NCBI GenBank assembly: GCA_009840285.1 | Contig: VXOF01000045.1 | Span: forward strand, 1-61,229 | DNA length: 61,229 bases | Source of the DNA: Nitrospira sp. SB0662_bin_26 | GTDB lineage: Bacteria; Nitrospirota; Nitrospiria; Nitrospirales; UBA8639 | Direction of reading: 5' to 3' | Shown: one piece after another, positions 52,001 through 61,214 of the stretch | How positions within the stretch are numbered: the first letter of the stretch is position 1 | How the letters are laid out: every line of letters begins with the position of its first letter | Notes under the pieces: model-generated | Database searches by the model: none | The model's input: the letters and a program-made list of their open reading frames with translations, nothing else | What the model was told of the DNA's origin: nothing | Translations under genes and position numbers: made by a program

Positions 52001-53494
52001 GTGACCGACGAAGAAAAAAACACACGCCGGGTGATCGTCCTTGCGCCGATGCCGCCCGAGAAAGCGGCCTATGCCCTGGCCCGGTACAGCCGTTCCCCGG
52101 ATTCCATTGAAGACAGCTTGCGGTGGGTCCACGGGCACTCGTCCGAGAAATTTTGGGAACAGTTCTATTTTGCCTACGGGCATGCCTCGATCGCCGACCT
52201 GGGGCACGTGACCGTGTGCCTGGAAGGCATTTCCGAACTGGCGGCCATTCGTCTGGAAGATGAACCGCTGTGGGATGGACAGGCCAAGTCCAGCCGGTAT
52301 CAGAACTTTGCCGTGTCCGGCTGTTACGTGCCGTCCACCATCCGGGATTCCGAGCCCGAGGCGTTCTATCGCGGAATTCTCGGCAGCCTGTTCAATCTCT
52401 ATCGCACGTTCCATGATCCGCTGCTGGAACATTTGCAGCAACGCTATCCCAGACCCGATGGCATGAGCGAGGCGAATTATGGCCGAACGTTGGCTGCGCG
52501 CGTGTACGATATCACCCGGTACCTGCTGCCCCTGGCCTCCACGACGAACGTCGGGGAGGTCGTCAGTATCCGGACGCTGGAAAAACAAATCACCCGCTTT
52601 TTGTCGACGCAACTGCCCGAACTCCAGGCTCTTGGCGAGGAATTGCAGGAGGCCTGTGCGAAACCTCCTTCCAATGTGTGGGGGGAATTGGATGGAGAAA
52701 GCGACAAACCCGCGGAACCGCTGGCCCCGACGCTGGCCCGTCACGCCAAGGCCAACGAGTACCAAACGGAGGTCTATCGGGATTTGTCCAGACACGCCAA
52801 GAAGATTTTTCGCAAGGCGGGCTTGGATGAGCCGTCGGCCTGGACCGATCAAACGGTGCCGGTCGATCTCATTGAGCCGCATTCGCTGATGGACGAACTG
52901 GTCACGAGCGTGTTGTATCGCGTCAGCCAGGCGCCGTATCGCCGCATTCTGGAATTGGTGCGGGAATGGCCGGAGAAGGAAAAGCAGGAAACCCTCGAAG
53001 TGGCCTTACGCCATCGCGGGCCCTATGACGAATTGATCAAGGAGTTTCGATGCGGGTACCCTCTCATCTTCGACGTATTGATGGACATCGGCGGGTGGCG
53101 GGACCTCCACCGGCATCGACGGTGCCAGCAGATCCAACAGAACTTTACCACCGTGCACGGCTATGAGATCCCTGCCCCGTTGTATGAGGCCAACCTGGAT
53201 CGGGAATATCAAATGGCCATGGACGCGGTTCAACAGGATATCGAACGGTTGAGAGGCATGGATCAGGAGGCCTCGATTTACGCGATTCCCTTCGGGTTCA
53301 GGGTCCGGTGCGTCTTTAAAATGGACTATGCCCAGGCGGACTACATGTGTCAGCTCCGGTCGGGGGTCAAAGGCCATTGGTCTTACCGCACGGTGGCCTG
53401 GGAAATGAAACAGCAGATCATGAAACAGTATCCTCATCTGGGTGCAGTAATTACGGCCACTCCACCCGACGTCGAGGACACGCTGACGCGGTGA
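52001..53494 (+). CDS. Tandem ThyX-like (FAD-dependent thymidylate synthase fold) protein
   Basis: 497 residues, about twice a normal ThyX. First half: YFAYGHASIADLGHVTVCLE, then SSRYQNF (97-103) in the position of the ThyX RY motif, then ARVYDITRYLLPLASTTNVG. Second half: SLMDELVTSVLYRVSQAPYR, then the ThyX-type RHR at 371-373 in DLHRHRRCQQIQQNF. In canonical ThyX the motif is RHRxxSxNExSxR; here the serine and NE positions are Gln/Ile and no second Ser-Arg is present. It may be a structural or modified-pyrimidine enzyme rather than a true thymidylate synthase. GTG start at 52001. No thyA in the window. Confidence 0.8.
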   Translation: MTDEEKNTRRVIVLAPMPPEKAAYALARYSRSPDSIEDSLRWVHGHSSEKFWEQFYFAYGHASIADLGHVTVCLEGISELAAIRLEDEPLWDGQAKSSRYQNFAVSGCYVPSTIRDSEPEAFYRGILGSLFNLYRTFHDPLLEHLQQRYPRPDGMSEANYGRTLAARVYDITRYLLPLASTTNVGEVVSIRTLEKQITRFLSTQLPELQALGEELQEACAKPPSNVWGELDGESDKPAEPLAPTLARHAKANEYQTEVYRDLSRHAKKIFRKAGLDEPSAWTDQTVPVDLIEPHSLMDELVTSVLYRVSQAPYRRILELVREWPEKEKQETLEVALRHRGPYDELIKEFRCGYPLIFDVLMDIGGWRDLHRHRRCQQIQQNFTTVHGYEIPAPLYEANLDREYQMAMDAVQQDIERLRGMDQEASIYAIPFGFRVRCVFKMDYAQADYMCQLRSGVKGHWSYRTVAWEMKQQIMKQYPHLGAVITATPPDVEDTLTR

Positions 53495-53540
53495 GCCGGG
53501 CGGCACGCTTTTGAGAGACGAGAGACTACGCGGGTACCGC

Positions 53541-54566
53541 ATGAGCGAAGAACAGACGATCGAACACGCCATTGTCAGAGGGGATTGGGACGCGGTGATC
53601 GAAGCCGCGACGCGCTGGTCGCAGGGTGAGACCGCCGGGCCCCGGGCGTTCTTTGCCTTGAACATCGTGTATCTGTTGAAGGGTGAGTTTGCTCTGGCGT
53701 GGAAGATGTATGCGAAGTCGTTACAGGAGGAGGCGGATATTGCGAACGTCCGCGAATGGGTTGATCGCCTGAGCAAGACGTATCCGGAAGAAGGCTTTGT
53801 GCATCTGATGCATGGGATGTTTCTGGCACAATCCGGTCAATCGGAGCAATCGATCACCAGTTACCACAAGGCAATCGAATTGGCCCCGGACTCGCCCTTT
53901 CCCCATTTTTTTCTGGCTCAGATTTATCAACGGATGTCCCAAACGGATAAAGCCATCAAGGCCTATCGCCAAGCCGTCAAAATGGATCCGGCCTACGCGG
54001 CCGCCCGGTTGAACCTGGGCGCGGCGTATCAGGAACACGGCCAGTTGGAAATGGCCATTCCCCAGTACCGGGAACTGATCAAGCTTGCGCCCGGGGATGC
54101 CTTGGGTTACGTAAATTTGGCCTGCGCGTTGGCCGAACAGGGAAAGATCGACGCGGCCATTCGCGAATATAAAACCGCGGTGCAACTCAATCCTGAAGAC
54201 TTTGAGGTGCACTATGCGCTGGCCGGGGTCTATGAACAAAAAGGCCGGCGCGACCTGGCCATGCGGGAGTATCAGGAAGCCTTGCGCATCAAGCCGGACT
54301 TCGGACCGGCGGCCACGGAAGTCGGGTGGATTCTAATGGACAAGGGCCAGGTGGATTCGGCGCTCGATAGTTTCAGCGTGGCGATCAAGGCCAATCCCAA
54401 CGACGCGAGGGCGACGTTCGGCGTGGGGCGAGTCTATGACCTCAAACGCAAACCCGAGATCGCGGGGGATCATTATCAGCAAGCCCTGCAATTGGAAAAA
54501 GATCCTGCCAAGAAAACCGCCATCCTGAATTTTATCGATAAAATCGTGGGCGGGTATCATGATTGA
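53541..54566 (+). CDS. TPR protein
   Basis: 341 residues from the ATG at 53541; an upstream frame start at 53511 adds 10 residues. No signal peptide, so cytoplasmic. At least six consecutive TPR units from about residue 80: GFVHLMHGMFLAQSGQSEQS, SPFPHFFLAQIYQRMSQTDK, AYAAARLNLGAAYQEHGQLE, DALGYVNLACALAEQGKIDA, DFEVHYALAGVYEQKGRRDL, DFGPAATEVGWILMDKGQVD. Scaffold of unknown partner. It begins 46 bp after the ThyX-like gene and may be co-transcribed with it. Confidence 0.88.
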   Translation: MSEEQTIEHAIVRGDWDAVIEAATRWSQGETAGPRAFFALNIVYLLKGEFALAWKMYAKSLQEEADIANVREWVDRLSKTYPEEGFVHLMHGMFLAQSGQSEQSITSYHKAIELAPDSPFPHFFLAQIYQRMSQTDKAIKAYRQAVKMDPAYAAARLNLGAAYQEHGQLEMAIPQYRELIKLAPGDALGYVNLACALAEQGKIDAAIREYKTAVQLNPEDFEVHYALAGVYEQKGRRDLAMREYQEALRIKPDFGPAATEVGWILMDKGQVDSALDSFSVAIKANPNDARATFGVGRVYDLKRKPEIAGDHYQQALQLEKDPAKKTAILNFIDKIVGGYHD

Positions 54567-54593
54567 CAGGGCCGGGCTTAGGGCACCTCGTTC

Positions 54594-54627
54594 TTCCCCT
54601 CCTTTGTAAGGAGGGGCGTAGGGGAGG
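54594..54627. repeat. Short hairpin repeat, family 2, copy 2
   Basis: Same CCCCTCCTT-TGT-AAGGAGGGG hairpin as at 46944-46975, followed by GTAGGGGAG. It lies between the convergent TPR gene and the small hypothetical at 54670. Confidence 0.75.
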
Positions 54628-54669
54628 TAGAGGTCGTTGTCACGGCCACCTGCCTGCTTGGCTGCAGGG

Positions 54670-54936
54670 TCAGAGTTCCTGAATGGATTGCCGGAGCATG
54701 GCAAGCTGTTCGGACGAATGCCCTATTTTTCCCAATTCTGCTTTGAGTTGATCTTTCAGGTAGGAGGAATAACCGATCCGGTCCATGAAAAATTCCAGAA
54801 ACGCGCCTGACAACATGCTTTCCTTCTTTAAGGCTTCCACGTCCTCGTCGCTGATCGGCACGTACGTGCTTCCGATGTGCAGGATGACTTTGTAATAGTC
54901 TCCTTCACCGCGACGTTCGAATCGTACTCCGCTCAT
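54670..54936 (-). CDS. Small hypothetical protein
   Basis: 88 residues, cytoplasmic: MSGVRFERRGEGDYYKVILH, then a short beta part (GSTYVPISDEDVEAL) and an alpha-helical C-terminus (LKDQLKAELGKIGHSSEQLA). No cysteine or known motif. ATG at 54936, with GAGGAG about 15 nt upstream. It lies alone between the TPR gene and serC. Codon usage fits the neighbours. Confidence 0.65.
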   Translation of the reverse strand: MSGVRFERRGEGDYYKVILHIGSTYVPISDEDVEALKKESMLSGAFLEFFMDRIGYSSYLKDQLKAELGKIGHSSEQLAMLRQSIQEL

Positions 54937-55276
54937 GTCCGTGTTTCCGGCTCCTCAGGTTGGCAAGATGAGTCCCATTGTATGCAATCCGACGATGTCG
55001 TGACAAGGGAGGAACGTGCCTGCGTTCAAAAAGATCCCGTTGCTTCGAAGCCCCCGGTCGTCGCGGTCCCACACGTCGCCGTCCGGGCAACACTGGCGAT
55101 GTCACGACTCCGCCCTCGTGATTCTTGACCCCCCATAGACCATATGATAGCGTACCAATTTTCGATCTTCATCTTCACAACTGATCTGCCAATCTTCAGG
55201 TCCACTACTCTAAGAGCAGTTGACATCCATGATCATTCGGTGAGTCCATTCACGTTTTCTCATCCGGGAGTTTTTC
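54937..55276. other. Intergenic region upstream of serC
   Basis: 340 bp between divergent genes. It contains TTGACC near 55128 and TTGACA near 55220, but neither has a good -10 box at 16-18 nt. I see no ORF with a ribosome binding site, no riboswitch-like conserved motif and no repeat element. The serC promoter probably lies here. Confidence 0.35.
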
Positions 55277-56359
55277 ATGTCGCGAGTGTATAACTTCAGT
55301 GCCGGCCCGGCCACGTTGCCTGAGGCCGTCTTGCAACGAGCCCAGGCCGAATTGACGGATTGGCACGGGGCGGGGGCCTCCATTATGGAGATGAGCCACC
55401 GTGGGAAAGAGTTTGTTTCGGTCCATGCCGAGGCCGAACGGGACGTCCGTGACTTATTGGGCGTGCCCGAGACGTACAAGGTGCTCTTTCTGCAAGGAGG
55501 CGCCACCGGGCAATTTGCCGCCATTCCCATGAATCTGTTGCGCGGGAAAAACAAGGCGGATTACATTCTGACCGGGTCCTGGGGCAAAAAAGCCATCGGC
55601 GAGGCCAAGAAATATTGTGAAGTGAACGTCGCGGCTTCGTCCGAAGGCGAGAAATTTACGACCATCCCCCCGTTTGACCATTGGGCGTTGAATACCGATG
55701 CGGCGTACGTCCATTACACGCCTAATGAAACCATTGAGGGCGTTGAATTTCACTGGATTCCCGAGACCGGTGATGTTCCGCTCGTCGGTGATATGTCTTC
55801 GACCATTTTGTCCCGTCCCGTCGACGTCAGCCGGTTTGGGTTGATCTATGCCGGCGCCCAAAAAAACATCGGGCCGGCCGGCGTCACGTTGGTGATCGTG
55901 CGGGAGGATTTGATCGGCAACGTTCTTTTGATGACCCCCGGCGTGTGGGATTACGCGCAACAGGCCAAAGCCGATTCCATGTTGAATACGCCGCCAACCT
56001 ACAACCTGTATATCGCCGGCCTGGTTTTCAAATGGGTGAAAGAGCAAGGGGGGCTTCCGGTCATGGCCGAACGCAACGAACGGAAGGCCAAGAGGCTGTA
56101 CGCCGCGATCGACGGTTCCGACTTTTATCGGAACCCGGTGGATCCATCATGCCGGTCATGGATGAACGTGCCGTTCGTCCTGGCCGATCCGGAATTGGAT
56201 GGCGAGTTTCTTGCGGGAGCAGCTCAGGCCGGTTTGACGACGTTGCAGGGGCATCGGTCGGTGGGAGGTATGCGTGCCAGTATCTATAATGCCATGCCCG
56301 AGTCCGGCGTGGATGCCTTAATCGACTATATGACGGAATTTGAAAAACGGAAAGCGTAG
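55277..56359 (+). CDS. serC: Phosphoserine aminotransferase
   Basis: Second step of serine synthesis, and also PLP synthesis in some bacteria. 360 residues. N-terminus MSRVYNFSAGPATLPEAVLQ; PLP contacts in LFLQGGATGQFAAIPMNLL; the PLP lysine in IYAGAQKNIGPAGVTLVIV; GHRSVGGMRASIYNAMP near the end. ATG at 55277. serA starts 10 bp after its stop, forming a serine operon. Confidence 0.97.
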   Translation: MSRVYNFSAGPATLPEAVLQRAQAELTDWHGAGASIMEMSHRGKEFVSVHAEAERDVRDLLGVPETYKVLFLQGGATGQFAAIPMNLLRGKNKADYILTGSWGKKAIGEAKKYCEVNVAASSEGEKFTTIPPFDHWALNTDAAYVHYTPNETIEGVEFHWIPETGDVPLVGDMSSTILSRPVDVSRFGLIYAGAQKNIGPAGVTLVIVREDLIGNVLLMTPGVWDYAQQAKADSMLNTPPTYNLYIAGLVFKWVKEQGGLPVMAERNERKAKRLYAAIDGSDFYRNPVDPSCRSWMNVPFVLADPELDGEFLAGAAQAGLTTLQGHRSVGGMRASIYNAMPESGVDALIDYMTEFEKRKA

Positions 56360-56369
56360 GGACGATTCC

Positions 56370-57962
56370 ATGAACATTTTGGTCAGTGACAGTTTGTCGC
56401 CACGAGGAGTGGCGGTTCTCGAACAGGGCGGGTTTCACGTCGACGTAAAAACCAAGTTACCCAAAGAGCAGCTTCTGGAAGAGATCAAAGCGTATGACGG
56501 CATTGTCGTTCGATCCGGCACGAAAGTGACGGCCGAGGTGATCGACGCCGGCAGCCAACTCAAGATTATCGGGCGTGCCGGGACGGGGCTCGATAACGTG
56601 GATTGTGAAGCCGCCACCCGCCGGGGCATCGTCGTGATGAACACGCCCGGCGGGAATACGATTACCACGGCGGAGCACACGGTCGCCATGCTGGTGTCCA
56701 TGAGTCGGAAAATTCCCCAGGCCGTCGTGTCGACCAAGGCGGGTAAGTGGGAAAAGACCAAATTCATGGGGACGGAGTTGTACAACAAGACTCTCGGCCT
56801 CGTGGGGTTGGGGCAGATTGGGACTTACGTCACCAAGTTGGCACAGGGCTTGGCCATGCAGGTCATCGGCTACGATCCTTACCTGTCTCCCGGGCGGGCG
56901 CGGGAGTTGGGAATCCAGACCGTGGCTTTGGACGAGTTGTTCAGGCGGGCCGATTTCATCTCGGTGCATACCCCGTTGACCAATGAGACCCGGTCTTTGA
57001 TTAACGCCCAGGCCATACGACAGATGAAAGACGGCGTCATGATCGTCAATTGCGCCCGCGGCGGTATCATCCATGAGCAGGATATTTACGAAGCCCTCAA
57101 GAGCAAAAAGGTCGCTGCCGCGGCCTTTGACGTGTTCGAAGAAGAGCCCGTGAAGCCGGATCATCCCTTGCTGACTCTGGACAATTTTATCTGCTCGCCT
57201 CATATCGGAGCCTCGACCGAGGAAGCCCAGGAAAACGTCGCCATCTCGATTGCCGAGCAGTTTGTGGACTATTTCAATAAGGGCGTGGCTCGTGGTGCGG
57301 TCAATGTTCCGTCGGTTCCCCCTGACGCCTTGCTTCAACTCCAGCCCTATCTCGGCTTGGCCGAACGGATGGGGTTGTTTCAGGCGCAACTCATCGATGA
57401 AGGCATTGAAGAGGTGACGGTGGAGTATCGGGGAGAAGCGGCGGAGCTCTCTTTGGCGCCCCTGACGGTTGCGATCCTCAAGGGTTTGTTGACGCCGATT
57501 TTACAGGATACGGTGAACGCCGTGAATGCCCCCGTCCTGGCAAAGCAACGTGGCATCGAGGTCAAGGAAGTGAAGTGGAGCGACGCCGGAGACTATACGA
57601 GTTTGATTCGTCTTCACGTGAAAGCCGGCGCGCAGACGCATCAATCGGCCGGAACCTTGTATAACAAGAAGGATCCCCGCGTCGTGGAAACCAATGCCTA
57701 CGGGGTCGAGGTGGTTCCCGAAGGCCACATGCTTTTGATCCAGAACATCGACCGTCCCGGTGTCATCGGCACGGTCGGACGCATTCTCGGGGAACACGAC
57801 ATTAATATTGCCCAGATGCAATGTTCTCGTGGGCAGAAAGGCGGCAATTCATTGTTGATCCTGAGTTTGGACCAGCCGCCGCCTCTTCCCGTGTTGGACA
57901 CCATCAAGGGCGAAACGGACATTGTTTCGGCCCGCTTGGTGGATCTGTCAGGCGTCTCGTAA
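56370..57962 (+). CDS. serA: D-3-phosphoglycerate dehydrogenase with ACT domain
   Basis: First step of serine synthesis. 530 residues, the long bacterial type. ATG at 56370 (MNILVSDSLSPRGVAVLEQG). Substrate motifs are VVRSGTKV and GRAGTGLDNVD. The Rossmann loop is GLVGLGQIGTYVT, the catalytic Arg is in NCARGGIIHE, and the Glu/His pair is in CSPHIGASTEEA. The intervening ASB domain is about 320-450, and the ACT domain (about 455-530, MLLIQNIDRPGVIGTVGRIL) mediates serine feedback. Upstream serC; hisZ follows. Confidence 0.97.
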   Translation: MNILVSDSLSPRGVAVLEQGGFHVDVKTKLPKEQLLEEIKAYDGIVVRSGTKVTAEVIDAGSQLKIIGRAGTGLDNVDCEAATRRGIVVMNTPGGNTITTAEHTVAMLVSMSRKIPQAVVSTKAGKWEKTKFMGTELYNKTLGLVGLGQIGTYVTKLAQGLAMQVIGYDPYLSPGRARELGIQTVALDELFRRADFISVHTPLTNETRSLINAQAIRQMKDGVMIVNCARGGIIHEQDIYEALKSKKVAAAAFDVFEEEPVKPDHPLLTLDNFICSPHIGASTEEAQENVAISIAEQFVDYFNKGVARGAVNVPSVPPDALLQLQPYLGLAERMGLFQAQLIDEGIEEVTVEYRGEAAELSLAPLTVAILKGLLTPILQDTVNAVNAPVLAKQRGIEVKEVKWSDAGDYTSLIRLHVKAGAQTHQSAGTLYNKKDPRVVETNAYGVEVVPEGHMLLIQNIDRPGVIGTVGRILGEHDINIAQMQCSRGQKGGNSLLILSLDQPPPLPVLDTIKGETDIVSARLVDLSGVS

Positions 57963-58018
57963 CGGTCCGCTCTTGTTCGATGGCTCGCCGCCTTCACCCA
58001 CGCTCGGAGCGCCACACG

Positions 58019-59341
58019 GTGACTTCAGGGGCCACGCCCCGTTCCCTGATTCCGATCGGGATGACGACCCTGTTGCCTGATGCGGCCGAGCGCGTGCGTC
58101 AGTTGGAACAGGCCTTGTTCGAGGGGTTCACCCGATGGGGCTATCGCGAAATCATCCCCCCCACCTTTGAATATCTGGATGTCCTCTCCGCCGGCCTGCC
58201 GGCCGATATCCTCGAAAAATGTTACAAGGTCGCCGATTGGACGACCGGACGCATTTTGGTGCTCCGCCCCGACGTGACCGCGCAGATTGCGAAAATCGTG
58301 GCCATGGGAATGGCCGGGCGACAACTGCCCCTGCGGTTGAGTTATCGGTCCACGGTGTTTCGCTATGAGCCCGAACACGCCGGACGGGAACGGGAAGTCT
58401 TCCAGTTGGGTGTCGAACTGATCGGGGTCGACGACGCGACGACGGATGCCGAAATTCTGACCTTGCTCATCGAATCCTTGAAAGCCGTGGGACTGTCCCA
58501 TTTTAAAGTTTCACTCGGACACGTCGGGTTCTACCAAGCGTTGCTGGCGCAGTCGGGACTCTCGGAACAGGGGCGCAAGCAAGCGGAACTCGCCGCGGCG
58601 CATAAAGACTTGCCGAAGCTCGAACGAATCCTGAAAGCGGAACGCGTCTCATCCAAACAGGCCCGGCCGATCCTCGAAGCCCCGGGGCGTTACGGGCGGG
58701 AAGAGGTGTTGCAATGGGGCCGAGCCCTCGCCGGTCGTAATGCGCGGTTGCTGGCCCCCATTGAACGGTTGAGCCGGCTCTATGCGCTGCTCGACGCGGC
58801 TGGTGTCAAAGAGCACCTGCTCCTGGACTTGGGAGAATTTCGCGGCTTCGACTACTACGATGGGGTCGTGTTCGACGTCTTTTCCGACAACGTCGGCTGT
58901 GAACTGGGCGGAGGCGGGCGCTATGACCATTTGATCGGACAATTCGGACAGGATCTCCCTTCTACGGGCTTTGCCTTGGACCTTGATCGCCTGTTCATGG
59001 CGTTAGGGAAGGAGGGAGAGAAATGGGCCCTGGAAACGCCCAGCGTGTTGGTGGCGGCTCCTCATTCTCATTTTGGAGAGGCGTTCCACGTGAGCCGGTT
59101 CCTTCGTTCGCACGGGTTGGTGGTGTATCAGGAAACCGTGCCCCGGTGGGATTCCACCCGACTTCGCAAGATTCGCACGCGCCTCCGGGCTTCCGGCGCA
59201 TCCTGGGCCGTGATGGTGGGCCTGTCCGGCCTCTCGAGCCGGGAAGTCGGGGTGTTGGCCAAACAGGCAAAGACTTCACGAACCGTTCGTATCCAAGACC
59301 TTCCTACCCTGATCCTCAACGGTGCGCATGCCCACGTCTGA
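58019..59341 (+). CDS. hisZ: ATP phosphoribosyltransferase regulatory subunit HisZ
   Basis: Histidyl-tRNA-synthetase paralogue that activates the short HisG in histidine synthesis. 440 residues from the GTG at 58019, favoured because CGGAG lies 9 nt upstream; an ATG at 57980 would add 13 residues. Class II fold motifs: LFEGFTRWGYREIIPPTFEY, VLRPDVTAQIAKIVA, SYRSTVFRYEPEHAGREREV and LGGGGRYDHLIGQFG. The C-terminal half (about 315-440) has lost typical anticodon-binding features but keeps an alpha/beta extension. hisG is not in the window. It lies between serA and dnaB. Confidence 0.9.
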   Translation: MTSGATPRSLIPIGMTTLLPDAAERVRQLEQALFEGFTRWGYREIIPPTFEYLDVLSAGLPADILEKCYKVADWTTGRILVLRPDVTAQIAKIVAMGMAGRQLPLRLSYRSTVFRYEPEHAGREREVFQLGVELIGVDDATTDAEILTLLIESLKAVGLSHFKVSLGHVGFYQALLAQSGLSEQGRKQAELAAAHKDLPKLERILKAERVSSKQARPILEAPGRYGREEVLQWGRALAGRNARLLAPIERLSRLYALLDAAGVKEHLLLDLGEFRGFDYYDGVVFDVFSDNVGCELGGGGRYDHLIGQFGQDLPSTGFALDLDRLFMALGKEGEKWALETPSVLVAAPHSHFGEAFHVSRFLRSHGLVVYQETVPRWDSTRLRKIRTRLRASGASWAVMVGLSGLSSREVGVLAKQAKTSRTVRIQDLPTLILNGAHAHV

Positions 59342-60677
59342 CGTTTCCGATCTCCGGTTGCCGCCGCAGAATCTCGATGCCGAGCAATCCGTCCTCGGGG
59401 CCGTTCTGCTGGAGAATAGTGCGCTCAACAAGGCGCTTGAGGTCATCGTCGAAGAAGACTTTCATCGTGGGGCGCATCGAACCATTTTTGCGGGGATGAT
59501 CGAACTGGCTGACCGCAATGAAGTGGTCGATCAGATCACCTTGACCGAATTGCTGAAAACCAAAGGTCAATTGGAACAGGTCGGCGGTGCGGCGTACGTG
59601 GCTGAATTGGTGCAGGCGGTGCCCAGTGCGTCGAATATCCGGTACCACTGTAAAATCGTTCGGGAAAAATCCCTGTTACGCGGGTTGATCCGCACCGCCA
59701 CGGAAATCGTGACCAAAGGCTATGACGGACTTGGGGAGTCGGAAGACCTCCTGGAATACGCGGAACGGGAGATCTTCAGGCTGGCACAGGGTCGTTTGGG
59801 CCGGTCGTTTGAATCCATGAAACAAGCCGTCATCGAAAGCATGGAGATTGTCGATCGACTCTATTACCGAAAAGAAAAAATTACGGGCGTACCGACCGGT
59901 TATTCCGTCATTGACAATATCACGGCCGGGCTTCAGCCGTCCGATCTCATTATCATTGCCGGTCGCCCGAGCATGGGGAAAACCAGTCTGGCCCTGGGTA
60001 TGGCTGAACATGCCGCGATTCGCGCGAATCTGACTGTGGGGATTTTCAGCCTGGAAATGTCAAAAGTCCAGCTGGTGCTTCGGATGCTGAGTTCCCAGGC
60101 GAGCCTGGATTCTCATGCCCTGAGGACGGGGCAACTCGATCGTCATGCGGAGTGGAGTCAGCTGGTTGATGCGGCAAATCGTTTAGCCGGCGCCAAGATT
60201 TTCATTGATGATTCCGGAGGGATGACGGTCCAACAAATGCGGGGCAAGGCCCGGCGCCTCAAGGCCGAACACGGCCTGGATCTGTTGATCATCGATTATC
60301 TGCAACTCATGCAGGGACGCAGTGATTCCGAATCGCGACAGCAAGAAATTTCCGACATCAGCCGATCGCTCAAAGCGTTAGCCAAGGAATTGGATATCCC
60401 AGTGGTGGCGCTTTCCCAGTTGAGCCGGGCCGTGGAAAGCAGGACGGATAAACGGCCCGTCCTCTCCGATCTGCGTGAATCCGGGGCCATTGAACAGGAT
60501 GCGGACGTGGTAATGTTCATTTATCGCGAGGAGGTTTATAATCCGGATACGGAGGACAAAAGAAACATTGCCGATATTTTGATTCGGAAACATCGCAATG
60601 GCCCGACGGGTGACCGGCAACTGACGTTCCTGGAGCAGTATGCAAAATTCGGCAATCTTGAAACCCAGCATCTCTAA
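59328..60677 (+). CDS. dnaB: Replicative DNA helicase DnaB
   Basis: 449 residues from the ATG at 59328; a GTG at 59322 would add two. It overlaps hisZ by 14 nt. The N-terminal domain starts RLPPQNLDAEQSVLGAVLLE. The RecA-like C-terminal domain has Walker A AGRPSMGKTSLA (about 217-228), Walker B LDLLIIDYLQLMQG, DnaB motif 3 PVVALSQLSRAVESR and the arginine finger region KHRNGPTGD. No intein. Confidence 0.97.
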   Translation: MPTSDVSDLRLPPQNLDAEQSVLGAVLLENSALNKALEVIVEEDFHRGAHRTIFAGMIELADRNEVVDQITLTELLKTKGQLEQVGGAAYVAELVQAVPSASNIRYHCKIVREKSLLRGLIRTATEIVTKGYDGLGESEDLLEYAEREIFRLAQGRLGRSFESMKQAVIESMEIVDRLYYRKEKITGVPTGYSVIDNITAGLQPSDLIIIAGRPSMGKTSLALGMAEHAAIRANLTVGIFSLEMSKVQLVLRMLSSQASLDSHALRTGQLDRHAEWSQLVDAANRLAGAKIFIDDSGGMTVQQMRGKARRLKAEHGLDLLIIDYLQLMQGRSDSESRQQEISDISRSLKALAKELDIPVVALSQLSRAVESRTDKRPVLSDLRESGAIEQDADVVMFIYREEVYNPDTEDKRNIADILIRKHRNGPTGDRQLTFLEQYAKFGNLETQHL

Positions 60678-60685
60678 GGCTTCGG

Positions 60686-61198
60686 ATGGATAAACGGTTC
60701 ATGAGACGTCCGGGACGAACCCAAAGAAGTTGTGCCGGAGGTGCCGGCGGCGTGCGGTCGAGGCCCGGCAGATGGCAGGAACGGGTGTTGGTCACGTTCC
60801 TCCTTATTCCTCTGCTGGTGGTGTCTTGCGCCGCGGTGCCCGAATCCGGGCACGACACCGTCGTCCGACCCGAATCCGTCCCTCTTCCGTCTCCGGCGTA
60901 CTATCATTTTTTGCAAGGCTATCTGGCGGAACTCGCGAATGATGTTCCCAAGGCCGTTGCCGAGTATCGAGCCGCGCTGAAATTTGACCCGAAATCGGCA
61001 TTCCTGCGCGTTCGGTTGGCCGCCTTGCAATCTTTGTCGGGGAACATGCAAAGAGCCACGGCCATGTTGGATCAAATCGAGTCGACGCAGGTGCGGGGGG
61101 CGGCCGCGTTGGTTGAAATGGCCGAGATCTACGCCGGCGGAGGCCGATTTTACCGCGCCTTGGGATTGTATGACGAAGCGGGTAGTTTTAATCCTTAA
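60686..61198 (+). CDS. TPR lipoprotein, possibly interrupted by a stop codon
   Basis: 170 residues to the TAA at 61196. A basic N-terminus is followed by a hydrophobic stretch VLVTFLLIPLLVVSC with a lipobox Cys48, so a lipoprotein. Then TPR units: AYYHFLQGYLAELANDVPKA, AFLRVRLAALQSLSGNMQRA, AAALVEMAEIYAGGGRFYRA. The frame stops inside what looks like a fourth repeat (GLYDEAGSFNP). Reading past the TAA gives RGETYNGKGV, which looks like the next TPR helix, so the TAA may be a nonsense change of a longer gene. It lies 8 bp after dnaB. Confidence 0.7.
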   Translation: MDKRFMRRPGRTQRSCAGGAGGVRSRPGRWQERVLVTFLLIPLLVVSCAAVPESGHDTVVRPESVPLPSPAYYHFLQGYLAELANDVPKAVAEYRAALKFDPKSAFLRVRLAALQSLSGNMQRATAMLDQIESTQVRGAAALVEMAEIYAGGGRFYRALGLYDEAGSFNP

Positions 61199-61214
61199 CG
61201 CGGGGAGACCTATA

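Noticed and set aside
50319-52025. 568-codon minus-strand frame overlapping the NSS transporter
   Set aside because: Same strand, different frame from the transporter, full of Arg/His/Gly; the NSS frame carries the LeuT-type motifs.
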